A stretch of 64,000 nt of DNA from Polytrichum commune. Lineage: Eukaryota > Streptophyta > Polytrichopsida > Polytrichales > Polytrichaceae. The DNA lies in assembly GCA_950295325.1 (NCBI GenBank), contig OX485808.1, positions 26,680,527-26,744,526 on the forward strand, read 5' to 3'. The number at the start of each line of letters is the position of its first letter. Position 1 is the stretch's first letter. A model generated the notes under the pieces. It did not search any database and was not told the DNA's origin. It saw only the letters and a list, made by a program, of their open reading frames with translations. Positions 49,020 through 61,555 of the stretch are shown one piece after another. The translations under genes and the position numbers were made by a program.

Positions 49020-50436
49020 GATAGAACACAATGTACAAAGATTGCATACAATAGAGAGAGTGATTAGTTCCTCTCCTTATGTCTTTATTTATATGTGTAG
49101 GTTACAACCAACGTTGATAACTCATATGGAATAATGTTACCAATGCAACCTAACACTATTTTCCAATACTTCCACTTTGCGAGGTGACATTGTACTCCAA
49201 TTCCATTATTTCACTTAACAACTCATGTCTATTTCTCGCTAATGTTTTTGTTAGAATATCCGCTTCCATATATTGCATTGGACAATATTCTAATTCTACA
49301 ACTTTGTTTTCAATTTTTTCTCTAATAAAATAATGTTGCGCATCGATATGTTTTGAATTATTATGGTTCGTGAAGTTCTTGGTGAGTGCCATAGAACCTT
49401 GGTTGTCGCACATAATGGTCGTTGCCTCTTCTTGTACACAACATACGTCCCCATTAGTTGCCTAAGCCAAATGGCCTCATTTGTGCATCGGTTCATGGCC
49501 ATGTATTCCGCTTCCATTGTAGATTGTACCACCATTTGTTGCCGTTTGCTATTCCACGACATGGGCCCTCCTCCAACAAAGAAAACGTATCTGGAGGTAG
49601 ACCTACGGTTTTTCACATCGCCGGCCCAATCTACATCGGAATAACATTTTATGTTGATTTGTTGGCCGCCAATACGCAGCCTCATATCTAAAATGCCCTT
49701 CAAGTATCGTATGATGCATTTGATGGTCATCCAATGGATCCGACTCGGTTTCGACACAAACCGGCTTACCATGCTTACTGCAAATGCGAGGTACTATCTT
49801 GTGACCACCATTGCGTACATCAACGACTCCACCGCTTCTTGAAACGGAATGTCTTTCATTTCGTATGAATGCTCCTCGTACTCTGCTTCCGAAAGCTTCG
49901 CCAATGAGGTTTTTGTGTCAAGTGGGGTTCCGATGGGCTTGCAATCACCCATACCGAATTATTCCAAAATGGTTTTGATGTAGCTTCATTGATGCATGGT
50001 AATGATACGGGTCATTTTGTTTCTCTCTAAAATGAATTCCGTAGAAGAAATGCAACTCACTCAGGTCACTCATCTCGAATTCGCGTTCGAGGCTAGACTT
50101 CAACTCGTTGATCATGTTCACATTACTTGCCAAAATGATGAGGTCGTCTACATATATGATTACAATCACAATGTAGTCGCAAGTTTGTAGAACATATAAC
50201 GAGTGGTCTGCATGGCTCCTCGTAAAGCTTCTTTTTACAAAGAATATGTGAATGCACTTGTACAATGCTCGTCCGGATTGCTTCAATCTGTAGAGCGATT
50301 CTTCAACTTGCATATGAGATGCTCTCGGCCCTTTTGCACAAACCCCTCCGGTTGCTCCATGTAGATTTCCACATCCAATTTGCCATTCAAGAATGTGGTC
50401 TTGACGTCCATTTGATGCATCTCCAAGCCCGCTCAT
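49020..50436 (-). mobile_element. Ty1/copia relic: end of RT, RNase H, polypurine tract, LTR start
   Basis: The minus strand reads RT sequence with YRLKQSGRALYK and the catalytic IIYVDDLIILAS (50436-49945). It continues through a frame broken by a TAG near 49797 to RNase H (YSDVDWAGD, MEAEYMAM; 49772-49300) and the C-terminal SKHIDAQHYFIREK...ADILTKTLARN (49413-49156). CTCGCAAAGTGGAAGTATTG follows, and then LTR-like sequence to about 49020. The element is cut off at 50436, with gag, protease, integrase and the RT start missing. Frameshifts make it inactive. Confidence 0.85.
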
Positions 50437-51279
50437 GGGCTCACTTGAGTTTTGCTCTATGGATCATGGTTAAGTTGTTTTGCTCTTGTCTTTGTTTGCT
50501 TGATGCAATTGCTGAGTTATATACTATGAATGAATAAATGTTCAAATACTTTCTCATTGGAAAGTGAAAGTGGATTTTAAATGTAATAATTGATTATTTA
50601 ATTCAAAATTTATATTTTGTACATGTAGTGATAGCAATTATTATATTACCTTGAAGAGTTTAATTTAAATACATGAGTCCATTCTCTAGCTTTTCATACA
50701 TAATGTATGTATAAATTTGTTTTTCTCTAAAGAACTTCTTGTATATAGGGGGTTTAATTTCATAGTGACCCATGCACGTCATTAGGTTTCCAATAGAAAG
50801 CCCCCCGAGATGTTAACTAAGCATGAGATCCTGTAATTTGCAATACAAATGTTGCATTGAGAGGCCTAAATTATTTATTTATTATAAAACTCACATTAAC
50901 AGAAAAGCAACCAAGTTTTTGATACAATTATTTTTAGTCCATTTTCCATCATCTAAATTTCTAGCTCATGGTTTTAGCTGATAAAAAAAAATTACAAAAA
51001 AATTTGGTTGACTAGAGATTTTCAGTTCTAACTATTTGATTGATCTTTTTTAAACAAAGATCACTAAATTTATAGATATTACTGGTAGTAATACTAGCTC
51101 TAATTGTATGGATATAGTCTCATAATTATCGTTCATAACCTTCATCACCCTTCACATAACATTGCTAAGCTTTGGGCCTTAGGCAAAAGAATAAATTGGT
51201 TAAGGGCCAAGAATAAACATGTTGCAATCCTCCAAAAAACCACAATGTTAGTCTTAGTGCCATGACAAGATCACCATGA
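50437..51279. other. AT-rich spacer, no gene seen
   Basis: No supported coding frame or repeat boundary was seen. Confidence 0.45.
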
Positions 51280-51690
51280 AACAATTTTAATTTTTTAATT
51301 TTCTTTAAAATTTTGAGAATGGGTAAGGGAACATGAGACTTAGTAAGGTAGGCATCCCTAATTCGGTTACTTATCTTAATTGGACACCTATATGTGAGAT
51401 GTATGTGATTCCATGTGGCTCCAAGAACGGACACCAACAAGACATGATGTGTTTAAAGAGAGTCATGGACTATGTGCTCATAATATGATAATCATTTTAG
51501 GCCCAATAGTCAACAAAATTGGAGGGACTTTTATGACCATGTAGTGAGCACAAGAATATTCACTTTGTTTATGAATAAGGAATTCAAATGAGCTCCAAAA
51601 ATTATGAGGAAAGTGGTCACGGTCTCAATTAAGATTTGCTAACCATTTCACACTAATTTCGTGTTTCATATCATAGGAGCCTCTGGGCTC
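51280..51690. repeat. Dispersed repeat, copy at 51.3 kb
   Basis: It shares an ordered series of words with 55590-55970: ATTCGGTTRCTT, GGACACCTATAT/GGATACCTATAT, GTGGCTCCAAGAACG, TATGATGTGTTTRGAA-like, AACAGTCAACA, ATGACCAT, AATGAGGAAAGTGG and TTTGCTAACCAT. It is non-coding; class and ends are unknown. Confidence 0.7.
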
Positions 51691-52585
51691 TTTAGAAAAA
51701 TAATCATTTAAGATCCATCTATCTTAATGTTATGCAAAACCAATTTTTGTCCTCAAACCAAAGATACTCTTTCATGATACACCTATAATTTGAAGTGTGC
51801 CCACGCTTGGGATTTTGGGGATTAAGGTAATTAGACCTTATTTGGCTACTTTCTATTGTTTGCTACCTTAAACTACTCAAATCCGCGAGGCTGAAAATTA
51901 TGTGCATTTGCAAATGTATTTGGAAAAAGTAGGATTAATCTTGTAAGGCTTTGGAACTAATCTCAAAATTGTTGTGAAATATCAATGTCCATTGATAATG
52001 AGTCATGAGAAGGCCACACAAGCCCTTTGATTTTATTGATCACTTAACATGGAATGGTTAACAAATGAAGAGCATGCATGAAGTCCAATCTCTTTCAACA
52101 CACATGTCTTTCTAGTGTCCGTTCTTAGATTTACACCAATGAACATGGAGAACCCACCTCTAATTACAGATGAACCTTATGAGTTCGAGGAATAAGCAGT
52201 TGAAATTTAAGACTTCAGGAAAGATACTGATCATTTTAGAGGAATTTAGAGGATATACCTTAAATCATAAAGAAAAACCAAAAGACCTCAACATGTAACC
52301 GGTTGGGCTTGGAAACCCTAGAATCTTGACCGATTATGCCCAAAAATGTGCCCAAACACTGATCTGCACCTAACTACCCACCACTCAAATATAGGTGTCA
52401 TATTAAGATACTGTAAGTAACCGATTTAGGCCCACTCACCTTAATGTAAAAATGGGAAACAAAAAAGGAAGAAAGGAGGACTCAAGATAGAAAGAGAGAA
52501 AGAAAGAAAGACAGACAAGGTTTAAGGTATTGAACTCTGGAGCACCATCCCATTCGTCTCTCGTATTGCATCGGCATTTGCAGCT
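51691..52585. other. Spacer and probable 5' region of the envelope-protein gene
   Basis: The last ~130 bases are GA-rich (AAAGAGAGAAAGAAAGAAAG at about 52488-52507), similar in type to the glucosidase II leader. No TATA box is clear. Confidence 0.4.
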
Positions 52586-55500
52586 ATGGCGTCCATCGTC
52601 GCAGCAGCAGCAGCTCCCACGCTCCTCTCCTCACGATCGCCTCCCCTCTCAGGTTTCCGTCTCTTGTTCCCCCCCTCCAACATTCTCAATGCAAGTCGCC
52701 GCAATAGAAGAAGCCCTTGTAGGGTTCAGGGGCGGAGCTCCCGAGGTGGGGGCGAGGAGAGCTCGTTCTTCTTCTTTTCGTTTCCCGGCCGGACGCATTG
52801 AATGCGTGGTGTGGCGTCTTTTGGGTTGTGGTCGTTGGTTGTTATGATTTCTGTTGGGAATGTGTGATGATGATGGTGGGGGATGTTTCCTTTTGTTGAG
52901 GTTATGTGGCATGATTTGGTGTGGTTTGGTGTAGTGAATGGGGTGAGGGGTTTTGTGAGCTGCTGCTGATTGCTGTTGTTGAGTTTTGGGTGTGGTTTCG
53001 GGCCCTTGGGAGTGTAAAAGTAGGGTGTATCTCAAGTTGGCAATTGGTACCGGAGTTCTTTGTTTAGTAACGATTGCGGTTGGGTGTTTGGAGAGGTTTT
53101 GGATTTTGGCAGGGGTGGACTCTATGTTCCCCATGGTGACATGTGTGTTGTGATTGCGGAGTGTGTCTTGATTGGTGTGGGAGTTGAGGAATTGCAGCGA
53201 TGGTGGGATTGAGGGACCCTGGAATTTTTGTCTTGTCAAAACTTGGAGAAGTGAAATGGAGAGAGAGAGAATGGATTGCTTTGTCTAGTGTGTTGAGTTT
53301 GGTCCAGGGATCTTGGGTTCTCAAGTGTTCCTTCGGGATCAGCTCCCTGTGCTGCATTCTTGTCTCATTCTAGTTAAATACAAACACACTTCACTTGATA
53401 GTTGACAAATGGCTGAGCAAGAGTTCAGGTTTCACTGTTCCTCTTCATCCTCTTCATTCCCTTCACCATGCTCTGAATCCCTATTCTATTTTCGTCCTGC
53501 ATGTGAAATGCTTTGTTGGGTCTCTTAGACATTCAAATTTTAATTCACTAGCACCAGTGCCCCTTTCCCATGCCAAAAGGATATAGCAAAAGGAAATAAT
53601 TATCTTGGGATCCACGTCATGACAAAAGTAAAGTTTGCCCCAGCCATATGGCTCAAGGCATGTGCAAACTTGTGATTGCATTAGTGCAAAGGAGAAGTCC
53701 TTCTGAAGAAGGTTGCTCTCTTCATGTGTGCACATAACAGTCTTCCACTAATCTACGTGGTAGTCATTTCCCTTACTCACTTCGTTACAGGGAACTATCC
53801 ACATGTCCGTTCTGGTTCACTTGCAAGTGGAGCTTCCTCCGCAAGGTTCACATTGTAAAATGAACTGACAACCAATAGGAGATGCTTTTTCTCTGCTCCT
53901 TTTGTCCCCATTCATAAAGAAATGCATCTCACATCATTGAGACTTCTTATGGACCTTTGATACTCAAGGTTCAAATGAATATGGGGGAGTTTAGCTTCCA
54001 AGTAGCCCCAATGGCATAATTTTTTTTTATCACAAGTCAGTTTTACGGATGAGGAACCTTTTTACTGCTTTTTCTTTTTGCTTGCTTGAGCTACTGGAAC
54101 TTGAATGCACCTATTGATTTGCCTCCATCAAAAGCACTTACATAACTTGGACCTTGTGCGTGTCACCAGGTCTCACAACCTTGAAATCTTCACAATTTAC
54201 ATCTGTGAAGGTAACTCATCAGCGCACCCACCTATCGCATGGCTCGAGCCGCCGAGCTGTTGTGTCTGCTGAATACAGGTGCCAATCTATTCTATGAGTT
54301 TCCATAGTCATTTATGTTATTTATGTTATTGTTGATGGATTGAGGTAGGGTTTTTCAATGTGATGTGATCTGGTGGTGGGTACTGATTTCTATATGAATG
54401 ATAATACTGGCAGGCGAGGAGGTGGTGCAGGTGATTTTGTAGCTGGTTTTTTGCTTGGTGGGGCAGTGTTTGGTGCTCTTGGCTACGTGCTTGCACCTCA
54501 GGTATGTGTACCATTGTTATTATATTTTTTTGAAATCCAAATAAATTTCCAATAAATCTCGGGACATTCATTACAAGTAAATGAAAAGAGGAGGGGATGA
54601 GCATTGGGAGACTATCTTGGAGTGGTTAGTACAGCTTTCACAGATTAATTTTGTGATAAGCTAACAGGATCACACGTGCATCACATGCTTCCAGTGTTAT
54701 TAGATTAGCAATTACACTGTTCATTTCAGTGAAATACTATTTGGAATAACACAGTGCTGTAACCTTTTACAGATGATATATTTTTTTAGCATCGATGTTT
54801 TTGTTATGTTCTATAAAGTGCATGCCATCTATTTGTGTTGCACTGGTAAAGAATTGCATCCCTAGTAAAAATTCATAGCACTACCTAACTCCAAATGGCA
54901 ATTCACACTAATTGTATTAAAAGGTGTAGCTTGTAATAAACCCTTGAGATATGGTTACAGGAATATTGTTTGAGAGGACTCTGTTTTCAGTTTTCTTGAC
55001 AGGGATCTAGGTGGCTGAGTTGAATAAGAGACTTCTAATGGAGATAAAAGTTTGTGCTCATCTAGAAGTCTTCAGATTGGTTGATATTGTGGGAGGGTTA
55101 ATCTGATGTATGGCTACTTGCTGCAATTTTCAGATCACCAAGACCCTAGAAAAGGTGGAAGGTGTGAAGGAGGATGAAGAGGATACGAAGAGGCCAGCAG
55201 AATATCTGGAAGATGATGAAGGTCTTGAGGTGGGTTTTTACAACATTGTAACATTTTAACCCCTCCACCATTGTAATGAGGTGTAATGACAAGAGAGGGT
55301 GGTTTTGGTGTAGTTGATATATTTAGATTCTGATTGAGGGTCTCTGGTATTCTGGGGACAAAGTAGTCATGAAGATGTGTCACATATAATCACGTTCATG
55401 TAGCAATTTCCCTAAGGGTGTTCTTTTGTCAAAGTCATCCTTTTATTCCGGTTGTCAGTGATGTTGGAATGAAATTCTTTCTCCCTTATTGAGAGGTGGC

Positions 55501-56215
55501 ACCTTATCACTACTACATTCACTAGTGAACTAGAGGCTCAAGCTGAGCAGCAATTCCTATTGAGGAATGGGGCGATTAAATTATGTTGGTATCAGTCATT
55601 TGAGTTTTTACTTGGTTTTTAACATTTATGATGGTTGAGGTGTCACTAAGGTAGACCACTCTTATTCGGTTGCTTTTCTTATTAGGATACCTATATATGT
55701 GGTTTGGTGTGGCTCCAAGAACGTATACTAAAATATGATGTGTTTGGAAGGAATTGATTGCATGCTCAACATATGAGAACTGTTCTAAGCTCAACAGTCA
55801 ACATAATTGGGGGACCTATATGACCATTTAATGAGGGCGAGAATCTCCACTTTGATAATGAACAAGATATTCTTAAGAGCTTCAAAAATAATGAGGAAAG
55901 TGGCTATGGCCTCAATTTGAATTTGCTAACCATCTTGTATTCATTGCGTGTTTCATATCCTAGGAGAAGTGGGCTAGCTGGAAAAAGTAACTATATCAAG
56001 ACCCATATCTATAAATATATTGCTACCCTTATGGTATTTCAATTTTCTATCTATTAACTTGAATTTTACTGCGGTTGCAGAAAACAAGGAAGAACCTGAA
56101 TGAGAAGATTGTTCAATTAAACGCTGCTATTGATGATGTCTCTGCGCAGTTGAGAAATGAAGACGCCTTTGGCATGTCCAGTGAGAACAACCTGGAGCTT
56201 GACTCAGCTGCTTAA
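52586..56215 (+). CDS. Plastid inner-envelope-type membrane protein
   Basis: Five exons: 52586-52652 (or -52745), 54170-54278, 54414-54501, 55134-55229, 56081-56215. Both exon-1 ends give matching phases, so the protein is 164 or 195 residues. The N-terminus (MASIVAAAAAPTLLSSRS) is a Ser/Ala-rich transit peptide. Exon 2 ends in RRAVVSAEYR, a likely processing region. Exon 3 encodes one hydrophobic helix, GDFVAGFLLGGAVFGALGYV followed by LAPQ. After it comes an acidic, Lys-rich tail with DDEGLE and KTRKNLNEKIVQLNAAIDDV, a short coiled coil. The helix and tail match the small plant family to which Arabidopsis At1g42960, reported in the inner plastid envelope, belongs. The molecular role is unknown. 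Intron 4 contains a dispersed repeat. Confidence 0.87.
55590..55970. repeat. Dispersed repeat, copy in an intron at 55.6 kb
   Basis: Aligned with the 51280-51690 copy. It lies in intron 4 of the envelope-protein gene and is not in a coding frame. Confidence 0.7.
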
Positions 56216-56359
56216 AGTATCTGTTGCATGTATAGCTTGCAAGATAATAAATTGGCACCTTGAAGTGTAAGTCCATTCCCTGTGACCTATATTTTACTGT
56301 TACCTACTGCGTGAATTCGAGGGAGTACTTAATGTTTTTTTTTCGCTCAATTGACGACA

Positions 56360-56629
56360 GATATAAGGGAGCCGCTGAAGGCACCTTGTAATTATGGTGG
56401 TCGCCGCAACTTCAACAAAGAATTTACTTTCTCCTATACTGACCAATTGGGAGGGAAATTTTTCAATGTGACCATGTCTTCCAACGTCACAAGTGCCCAC
56501 AACTTTACCTTCGATGGCATCCATCTCTTGAACATTGCCAGGGCTTTCCTCACTGGCAAGCAAATCAACATGCCTGAGGGAGGATTTCAGTATGAACCCA
56601 ATTTCTCAAGGTTCGATGGCCGCATTTGA
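56360..56629 (+). CDS. Orphan terminal-exon-like reading frame
   Basis: An open frame without an ATG runs about 89 codons to a TGA at 56627-56629. A polypyrimidine stretch and a CAG acceptor (TTTTTTTTTCGCTC...GACGACAG) come directly before it. The peptide is well-structured, with FTFSYTDQLGGKFF, NFTFDGIHLLNIARAFL and EGGFQYEPNF, and does not look random. I do not recognise its family. The preceding exon would have to end in phase 1. The only phase-1 exon nearby is exon 1 of the envelope-protein gene. It could therefore be an alternative last exon, a relic exon of another gene, or a captured fragment. Confidence 0.45.
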   Translation, partial: DIREPLKAPCNYGGRRNFNKEFTFSYTDQLGGKFFNVTMSSNVTSAHNFTFDGIHLLNIARAFLTGKQINMPEGGFQYEPNFSRFDGRI

Positions 56630-57513
56630 ATGGCAGATTCTAGATCAAGATTTCAGTGTATACATAGTAGACATCAATATGTTCTGATAGATGTTGGATT
56701 GTTTGTGGAGATTCCACAAAAATTGAGATAGAGGTTGTACAAAACAGTTTTAAAGATCATTTCAGTGCATCACCCAATATCTTCAGCTCTGGATCCACTG
56801 GCAATTTGTAAGCATGTATTTTATTTGGAATGCTAAGTGAAACTCATTTTTGAGCAAGATACCATTCTACAGCGAGAGTCCACTTTAAGGATTAAAATAT
56901 TATTTCCACTCATGGTATTAAACCTTTATATGTTAACTAGTGGTGACCATTTTGTTGTGTTTAGAAAGGGGGTAGAGAGAAAATACTGGTCGAGTCTTAC
57001 TAAAATATGTCAATCCTTTTATGGAACCATCCTATGTTTCTTTGCATACACCATAAGTACATAACTCAATATAGGTAACAAGTGATAAATGATGAACATC
57101 CAGCGGATTTACTGATTGTCAGTGCAAAGGCCAACATACAAGGCCACTGCAAGTGCTACCTACAATGGGGCAATATTGTTGTTATGCCCTAATCCTGTGA
57201 TTATTCCTATGTGGCAGCTTGCCACCACAACATTTGGATGCATTAAAAAGTACACGTAAGTATCAGATGAGAATATGGAGGCTTGCATATGGGGAAAGAT
57301 AGCATAATGCCTTAAATAGATGGCAACGGGAGGTTGCAATAGGTGGTTAGCATTTCCATCCAATGAACAAATATTGACAATTTGCACCAGTCCTTGAAAA
57401 ATGTTCTTGTGAAGACATTCTCACCATGACCTAATTCCCTTCGATCAAGAACTGTTCTTTACCTGAGAACTTGGGCATGTAAGTTGTTGCAACAAATGCA
57501 ATTGGGCACAATA
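56630..57513. other. Spacer, no gene seen
   Basis: May include 3' untranslated sequence of the preceding exon-like frame. No other feature is supported. Confidence 0.4.
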
Positions 57514-57870
57514 GGGGTTGTCACACCTCCTTGGAGAATGGAGAATGGAGAATGAGGAAAAGAGGAGCCAATAGGATAGCTTCTCCATGGAGAAAGGTGT
57601 GACACCCCTTTGTGGCCCATGGAGAATGGAGAATGGAGAATGGGAATTACCATTGCCGCCCGCATGTGGTAAACTAAAGCCCTGCCGCAACAAAAGAAGG
57701 GACCCTAGGTGAAAGAAGTGACCCCAGGTGAAAAAGAGTAAAACCTTCGCACAAGAAGTTTTCTCCATTCTCCATTCTCTGAGAATGGGCCCTCCGCCAT
57801 TCAAGGAGAGCGTGCCACATCCCCATTCTCCATTCTCCAAGAATGGGAAGAAAGAGGTGTGACAACCCCC
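57514..57870. mobile_element. MITE with internal GGAGAAT array in opposite orientations
   Basis: Ends: GGGGTTGTCACACCTCC on the left and, in reverse complement, GGGGTTGTCACACCTC on the right. Next to the ends and in the middle are runs of GGAGAAT: forward at about 57533-57555 and 57619-57641, reversed (ATTCTCC) at about 57762-57778 and 57822-57838. The whole can fold on itself. A target duplication was not certain. Frames across it are repeat artefacts. Confidence 0.65.
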
Positions 57871-58313
57871 AATATGTCATTCCAGCTTCACATCACGTCT
57901 GTCGATGCAACTTTGTTTGCATGCGTAAACAGCTATATTCCCCAAATAAAGAAAGAAATCAGGATGCAAACACCAAGATGATAGATAGATAGAAAGATCC
58001 TATGACTTCAAAAAGTAGGCGAATAAAAGTGTTTCGTTTGTAGGGTATTGTCCCAACTGTCTATATCCTTAATTTCTTGAAGTAAAAGCCTGTGACTTGC
58101 CCATGAAAATCCTACAAAGCACAGCAAACGTTTAACTATGTCATGCATATGATTATGAATCAGGGTTCTTGAGAGAAACTCAAGGGTTGGCCCCACATAT
58201 TTTTTAAATGAACATGTACAAGGCGAGTAGTAGGGAGGTAGTGTCATGGGCTAGAGCAGATAAAGTCAGCGGCAAGACAAACACATGAAGTACGAGGAGA
58301 GGGGAGGGCACTA
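57871..58313. other. Spacer, no gene seen
   Basis: Contains a short GATA repeat near 57980-57995. No coding evidence. Confidence 0.4.
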
Positions 58314-60835
58314 GTGCAATGCGGAGATTCAATCAGAGAATTGCCGGAGGTGCTTCACGTGCCCGGAGTCCGCAAGAACCTATTGGTAGTTGGTATGATT
58401 GCGGACAAGGGATGCGTCATAAATTTCACGTCGGACAGCTGTTGGATCATGAGAGACAAAAAATCAACAATAGCGATAGCTGGGGGGATTCGAGACCCAT
58501 TCACCAGACTGTACCGATTCTCAGGACCGGAAAGACTGACCGCTCCACCACAAATCAAAGAAAATATTGCAGAACGAACCCCCCACAAATCTCTGGCACC
58601 AAAGACTTTCCACGAACTTTCCACGAACTTTCCATGATGAACTCCATCAAAGAAATGCCATATGTCTTAGCAGATATACAGTTTTGCCACGATTGCATTC
58701 GAGGCAAGTTGCACAAGTCATCCGCACCCAAGGAGAGCCTCACGTGCTCAACAACCAATAACCAGGTACTCCACGCGGACCTATGCAGATCATTTTCTCA
58801 AACTTCCCAAGGAGGCTGGAGGGGTTTTCTCACAATCATAGATGACTTTAGTAGGATGACAAAAGTATTCTTCCCCAAAGTTAAAAGCACTACATTCAAA
58901 AGATTCAAAAGTTTTCTAGCACATGTGGAAAGTGGAAACCAACAATAAATCAAAACCCTCAAGACAGATAGGGGAGGGGAATACATGTCTAAGGAGTTTT
59001 AACCATTTTGTGAACAATCGGGGATCGAGAGGCAACTTACCACCCCGCAAGAACATGCAAGCATTGCCAACTAATCAAATAACCATCCCTTTAGAACTCA
59101 ACAATGAAAGAGACGAACGAACGACACTGGAACAAGACAACCTGCACCAGAACTAGGGAGAGCCGACATTGCCACAAAATCAAAGTGAGGTACATGACGC
59201 ACCTGCAACAGAACACCCAAGTGAGACAGAAGTTACCAAACCCGCGGCCGCAACTTCACCTGATGCTCCGCGAAGACACCCATGATGTTGGTCACAACCC
59301 GCGGCCACAAGAAATTCAACAAGGATGCAGAGCGCACCTCTCAAGCCAAGGATACGTCTTCAGCCTCGCAGCAACGACAAAACCAGAGGATATTGAGTCA
59401 GCAAATCAATACCCAGGCTGGAGGCAAGCAACAGCGGAAGAATGCAATTGATTAATCTGAAATGGCACATGGGTTCTAGAGCAATTACCGGCAAGCAAGC
59501 AACCAGTCAGCACAAAGTGGGTGTTCCACACCAAGGTGTCAGCTGACAACAGAACGGAGAAACTCAAAGCACAACTTGTCGCCAAGGGATTTCAACAACT
59601 CCCTGAGATCGACTTACATAAAACATTCCCATGCATCAACAGTCAAATGGGTGACCATACGAATCGCGACGGCGTTGGCAACACAAAAAAATGGAAACTC
59701 AAGCATTTGGACATCAAAGCAGCTTACCTCAACGGTACCTTCACTGAAGAAGTTTTCATGGCGCAACCGCAAGGTTTTGTTGAGCTTGGCCACGAGCATT
59801 TAGTCTGTAGGTTGCGAAAAATGCTTTATGGGCTGAAACAATCAGGCAGGGCCTGGTACCTTGGCATTGACAGCTTCCTACGAAGTATTGACCTCCAACA
59901 AAGCAAAAATGACCACAACATGTACATTAGACTTACCGACAACAACGAATACGTCATACTTATTTTGTACGTAGATGGCATCATGCTCACCGGCGATGCA
60001 GCAGAAAAACTCATGGAACTGGAAATCCCCCTCCAGACAAAATACCAGATATTTGCAATAGGAAACCCCTCACTCTACATTGGTTTACAATTTCAGTACA
60101 CAAACGAGGGCATCTTCAATTTCCAAGAGCGCTACGCGGAGCAGCTTCTCTCACGAAGTACAACATGCGAGCATGCAACCCATCTCTCACGCCGATGGAC
60201 GAAGGTATCAAGCTCCAATCCCAGATGGACTCACCCGTGGCCAAAAAACATGCATATCAAAGTCTGGTAGGCAGTCTCATCTTCGTAACCTCCTCTAGGC
60301 CAGACATTTCCTACTCAGTTTCTACCTTAAGCAAGTTCATGACCTCACCACTGTCAATCCATATGAAAACCGCAAAAAGGGTATTGCGCTACCACCAAGG
60401 TACCACAGACTACGGGATTCTCTTCCCATGCAATAGCGCTCTGGGCTTAGAAGCCTTCTTAAGGCAAAACCCGGAGGGATGAAAGTCTACATCAGGAATG
60501 TTGTTAAACTCGGAGGGGCGACAATTTCATGGCAGAGAAAACTTCAGCCCACCAACGCGATGTCCACGACAGAGGATAAGTTCCGTGCTTTCACAAATAC
60601 CACAAAAGTGATAACTTGGACAAGGGAATTACTTGGAGACTTGAGATTCCCCCGACACGACCTTACACTATTCTACTGCGGCATTTTGGGTGTTGTCAAA
60701 CTCGTCAAGAATCCAATGCTACATTCACGCACAAAACATATAGAGTTGCAACATCATTTTATAAGGGAAAAGACAGCGGGGGGGCAACATCGAAGTCATC
60801 TTTTTACCAAGCCAGTAGGGCGGGTAAAATTCTGA
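58314..60835 (+). mobile_element. Defective Ty1/copia pol (protease end, integrase, RT, RNase H)
   Basis: In order: LHVPGVRKNLLVVGMIADKG (end of the protease region), the integrase zinc and core region (FCHDCIRGKLHK, HADLC, DDFSRMTKVF, KTDRGGEY), RT from 59515 (KWVFHTKV, HLDIKAAYLNG, LYGLKQSGRAWY), and RNase H ending MLHSRTKHIELQHHFIREK. At least three frame changes and in-frame stops (one in integrase after ESGNQQ, one after KEF) inactivate it. The RT catalytic box is YVDG instead of YVDD. Gag and the 5' LTR are missing, so the copy is 5'-truncated or its left part lies diverged before 58314. Confidence 0.88.
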
Positions 60836-61290
60836 AAAATGATGAAATAAATAAGGTTACAAGCCCTCAACTGATGGAGGACCATGGACAGCCAACCAAG
60901 CCAATTCCTCCTCAGAACATGGTTCCCACGGAGGATCTCACTCCCCACATCAACAAAACATGATCCCTCGAAGTCACCACCTTCGTCATCTCGAGAATCA
61001 CCCACCAACACACCCAAATCCTCTTCCAAGACCTCTCTAAAGGCCGCAAGATTTTGGCGGTATCTTACATGGATATGAGCTCCTCCTCACCTCTTCCTTT
61101 GAACACAATCTGCATACCCGGGAGTGTCCAACCTCGTAAAGCTAGCGGTACACCAATCAAGAGTCGACCCGATCTCCTCACGCCAACGCTTGCTCACACG
61201 CCTTAGCCGAAGACGCAGATAAAGGTCGGCCAAGTGACTCGCTTTCGGCCATATAAATTCGCGAACTACGCGATCAGGCAACCTAGGCAT
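60796..61290 (-). pseudogene. Antisense captured fragment, F-box-like
   Basis: Between the copia RNase H and the LTR, the minus strand is open for two adjoining frames. The first (61290-61087) begins MPRLPDRVVREFIWP and continues LRLRRVSKRWREEIGS, the spacing of an F-box helix pair. The second reads REVLEEDLGVLVGDSRDDEG. Copia internal regions normally have no gene here, so this is probably a captured host or transposon fragment, inserted opposite to pol. Assignment to F-box proteins is tentative. Confidence 0.35.
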
Positions 61291-61555
61291 AAATCAGGTG
61301 GAGACCAACCTGGGCTCCAGTGATTATGAGACAAAAAGATCACCTAAGAGCGTCCTCTTAAGAAAATCGAACTAGGACACCACCAAACGCCGACACACCT
61401 CAGCGATCGCCCATAACGCCAAATGAAGCAACTCCGGAGCCGAAAATCTCTCAATGTCACCTCGCAGCAACATGATTAGCCTCACATATTAGACAAAAGA
61501 GTAGCGAAACAAGGAGAGTACCACACCACTCATGTGAAAATTATCAAACTAGGAC

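Noticed and set aside
52649-53239. 196-codon minus-strand frame overlapping the envelope-protein gene
   Set aside because: Low-complexity His/Pro/Thr-rich peptide antisense to exon 1 and intron 1; no family match.
57445-57880. Minus-strand frames of 68-131 codons
   Set aside because: They are produced by the GGAGAAT array inside the MITE.
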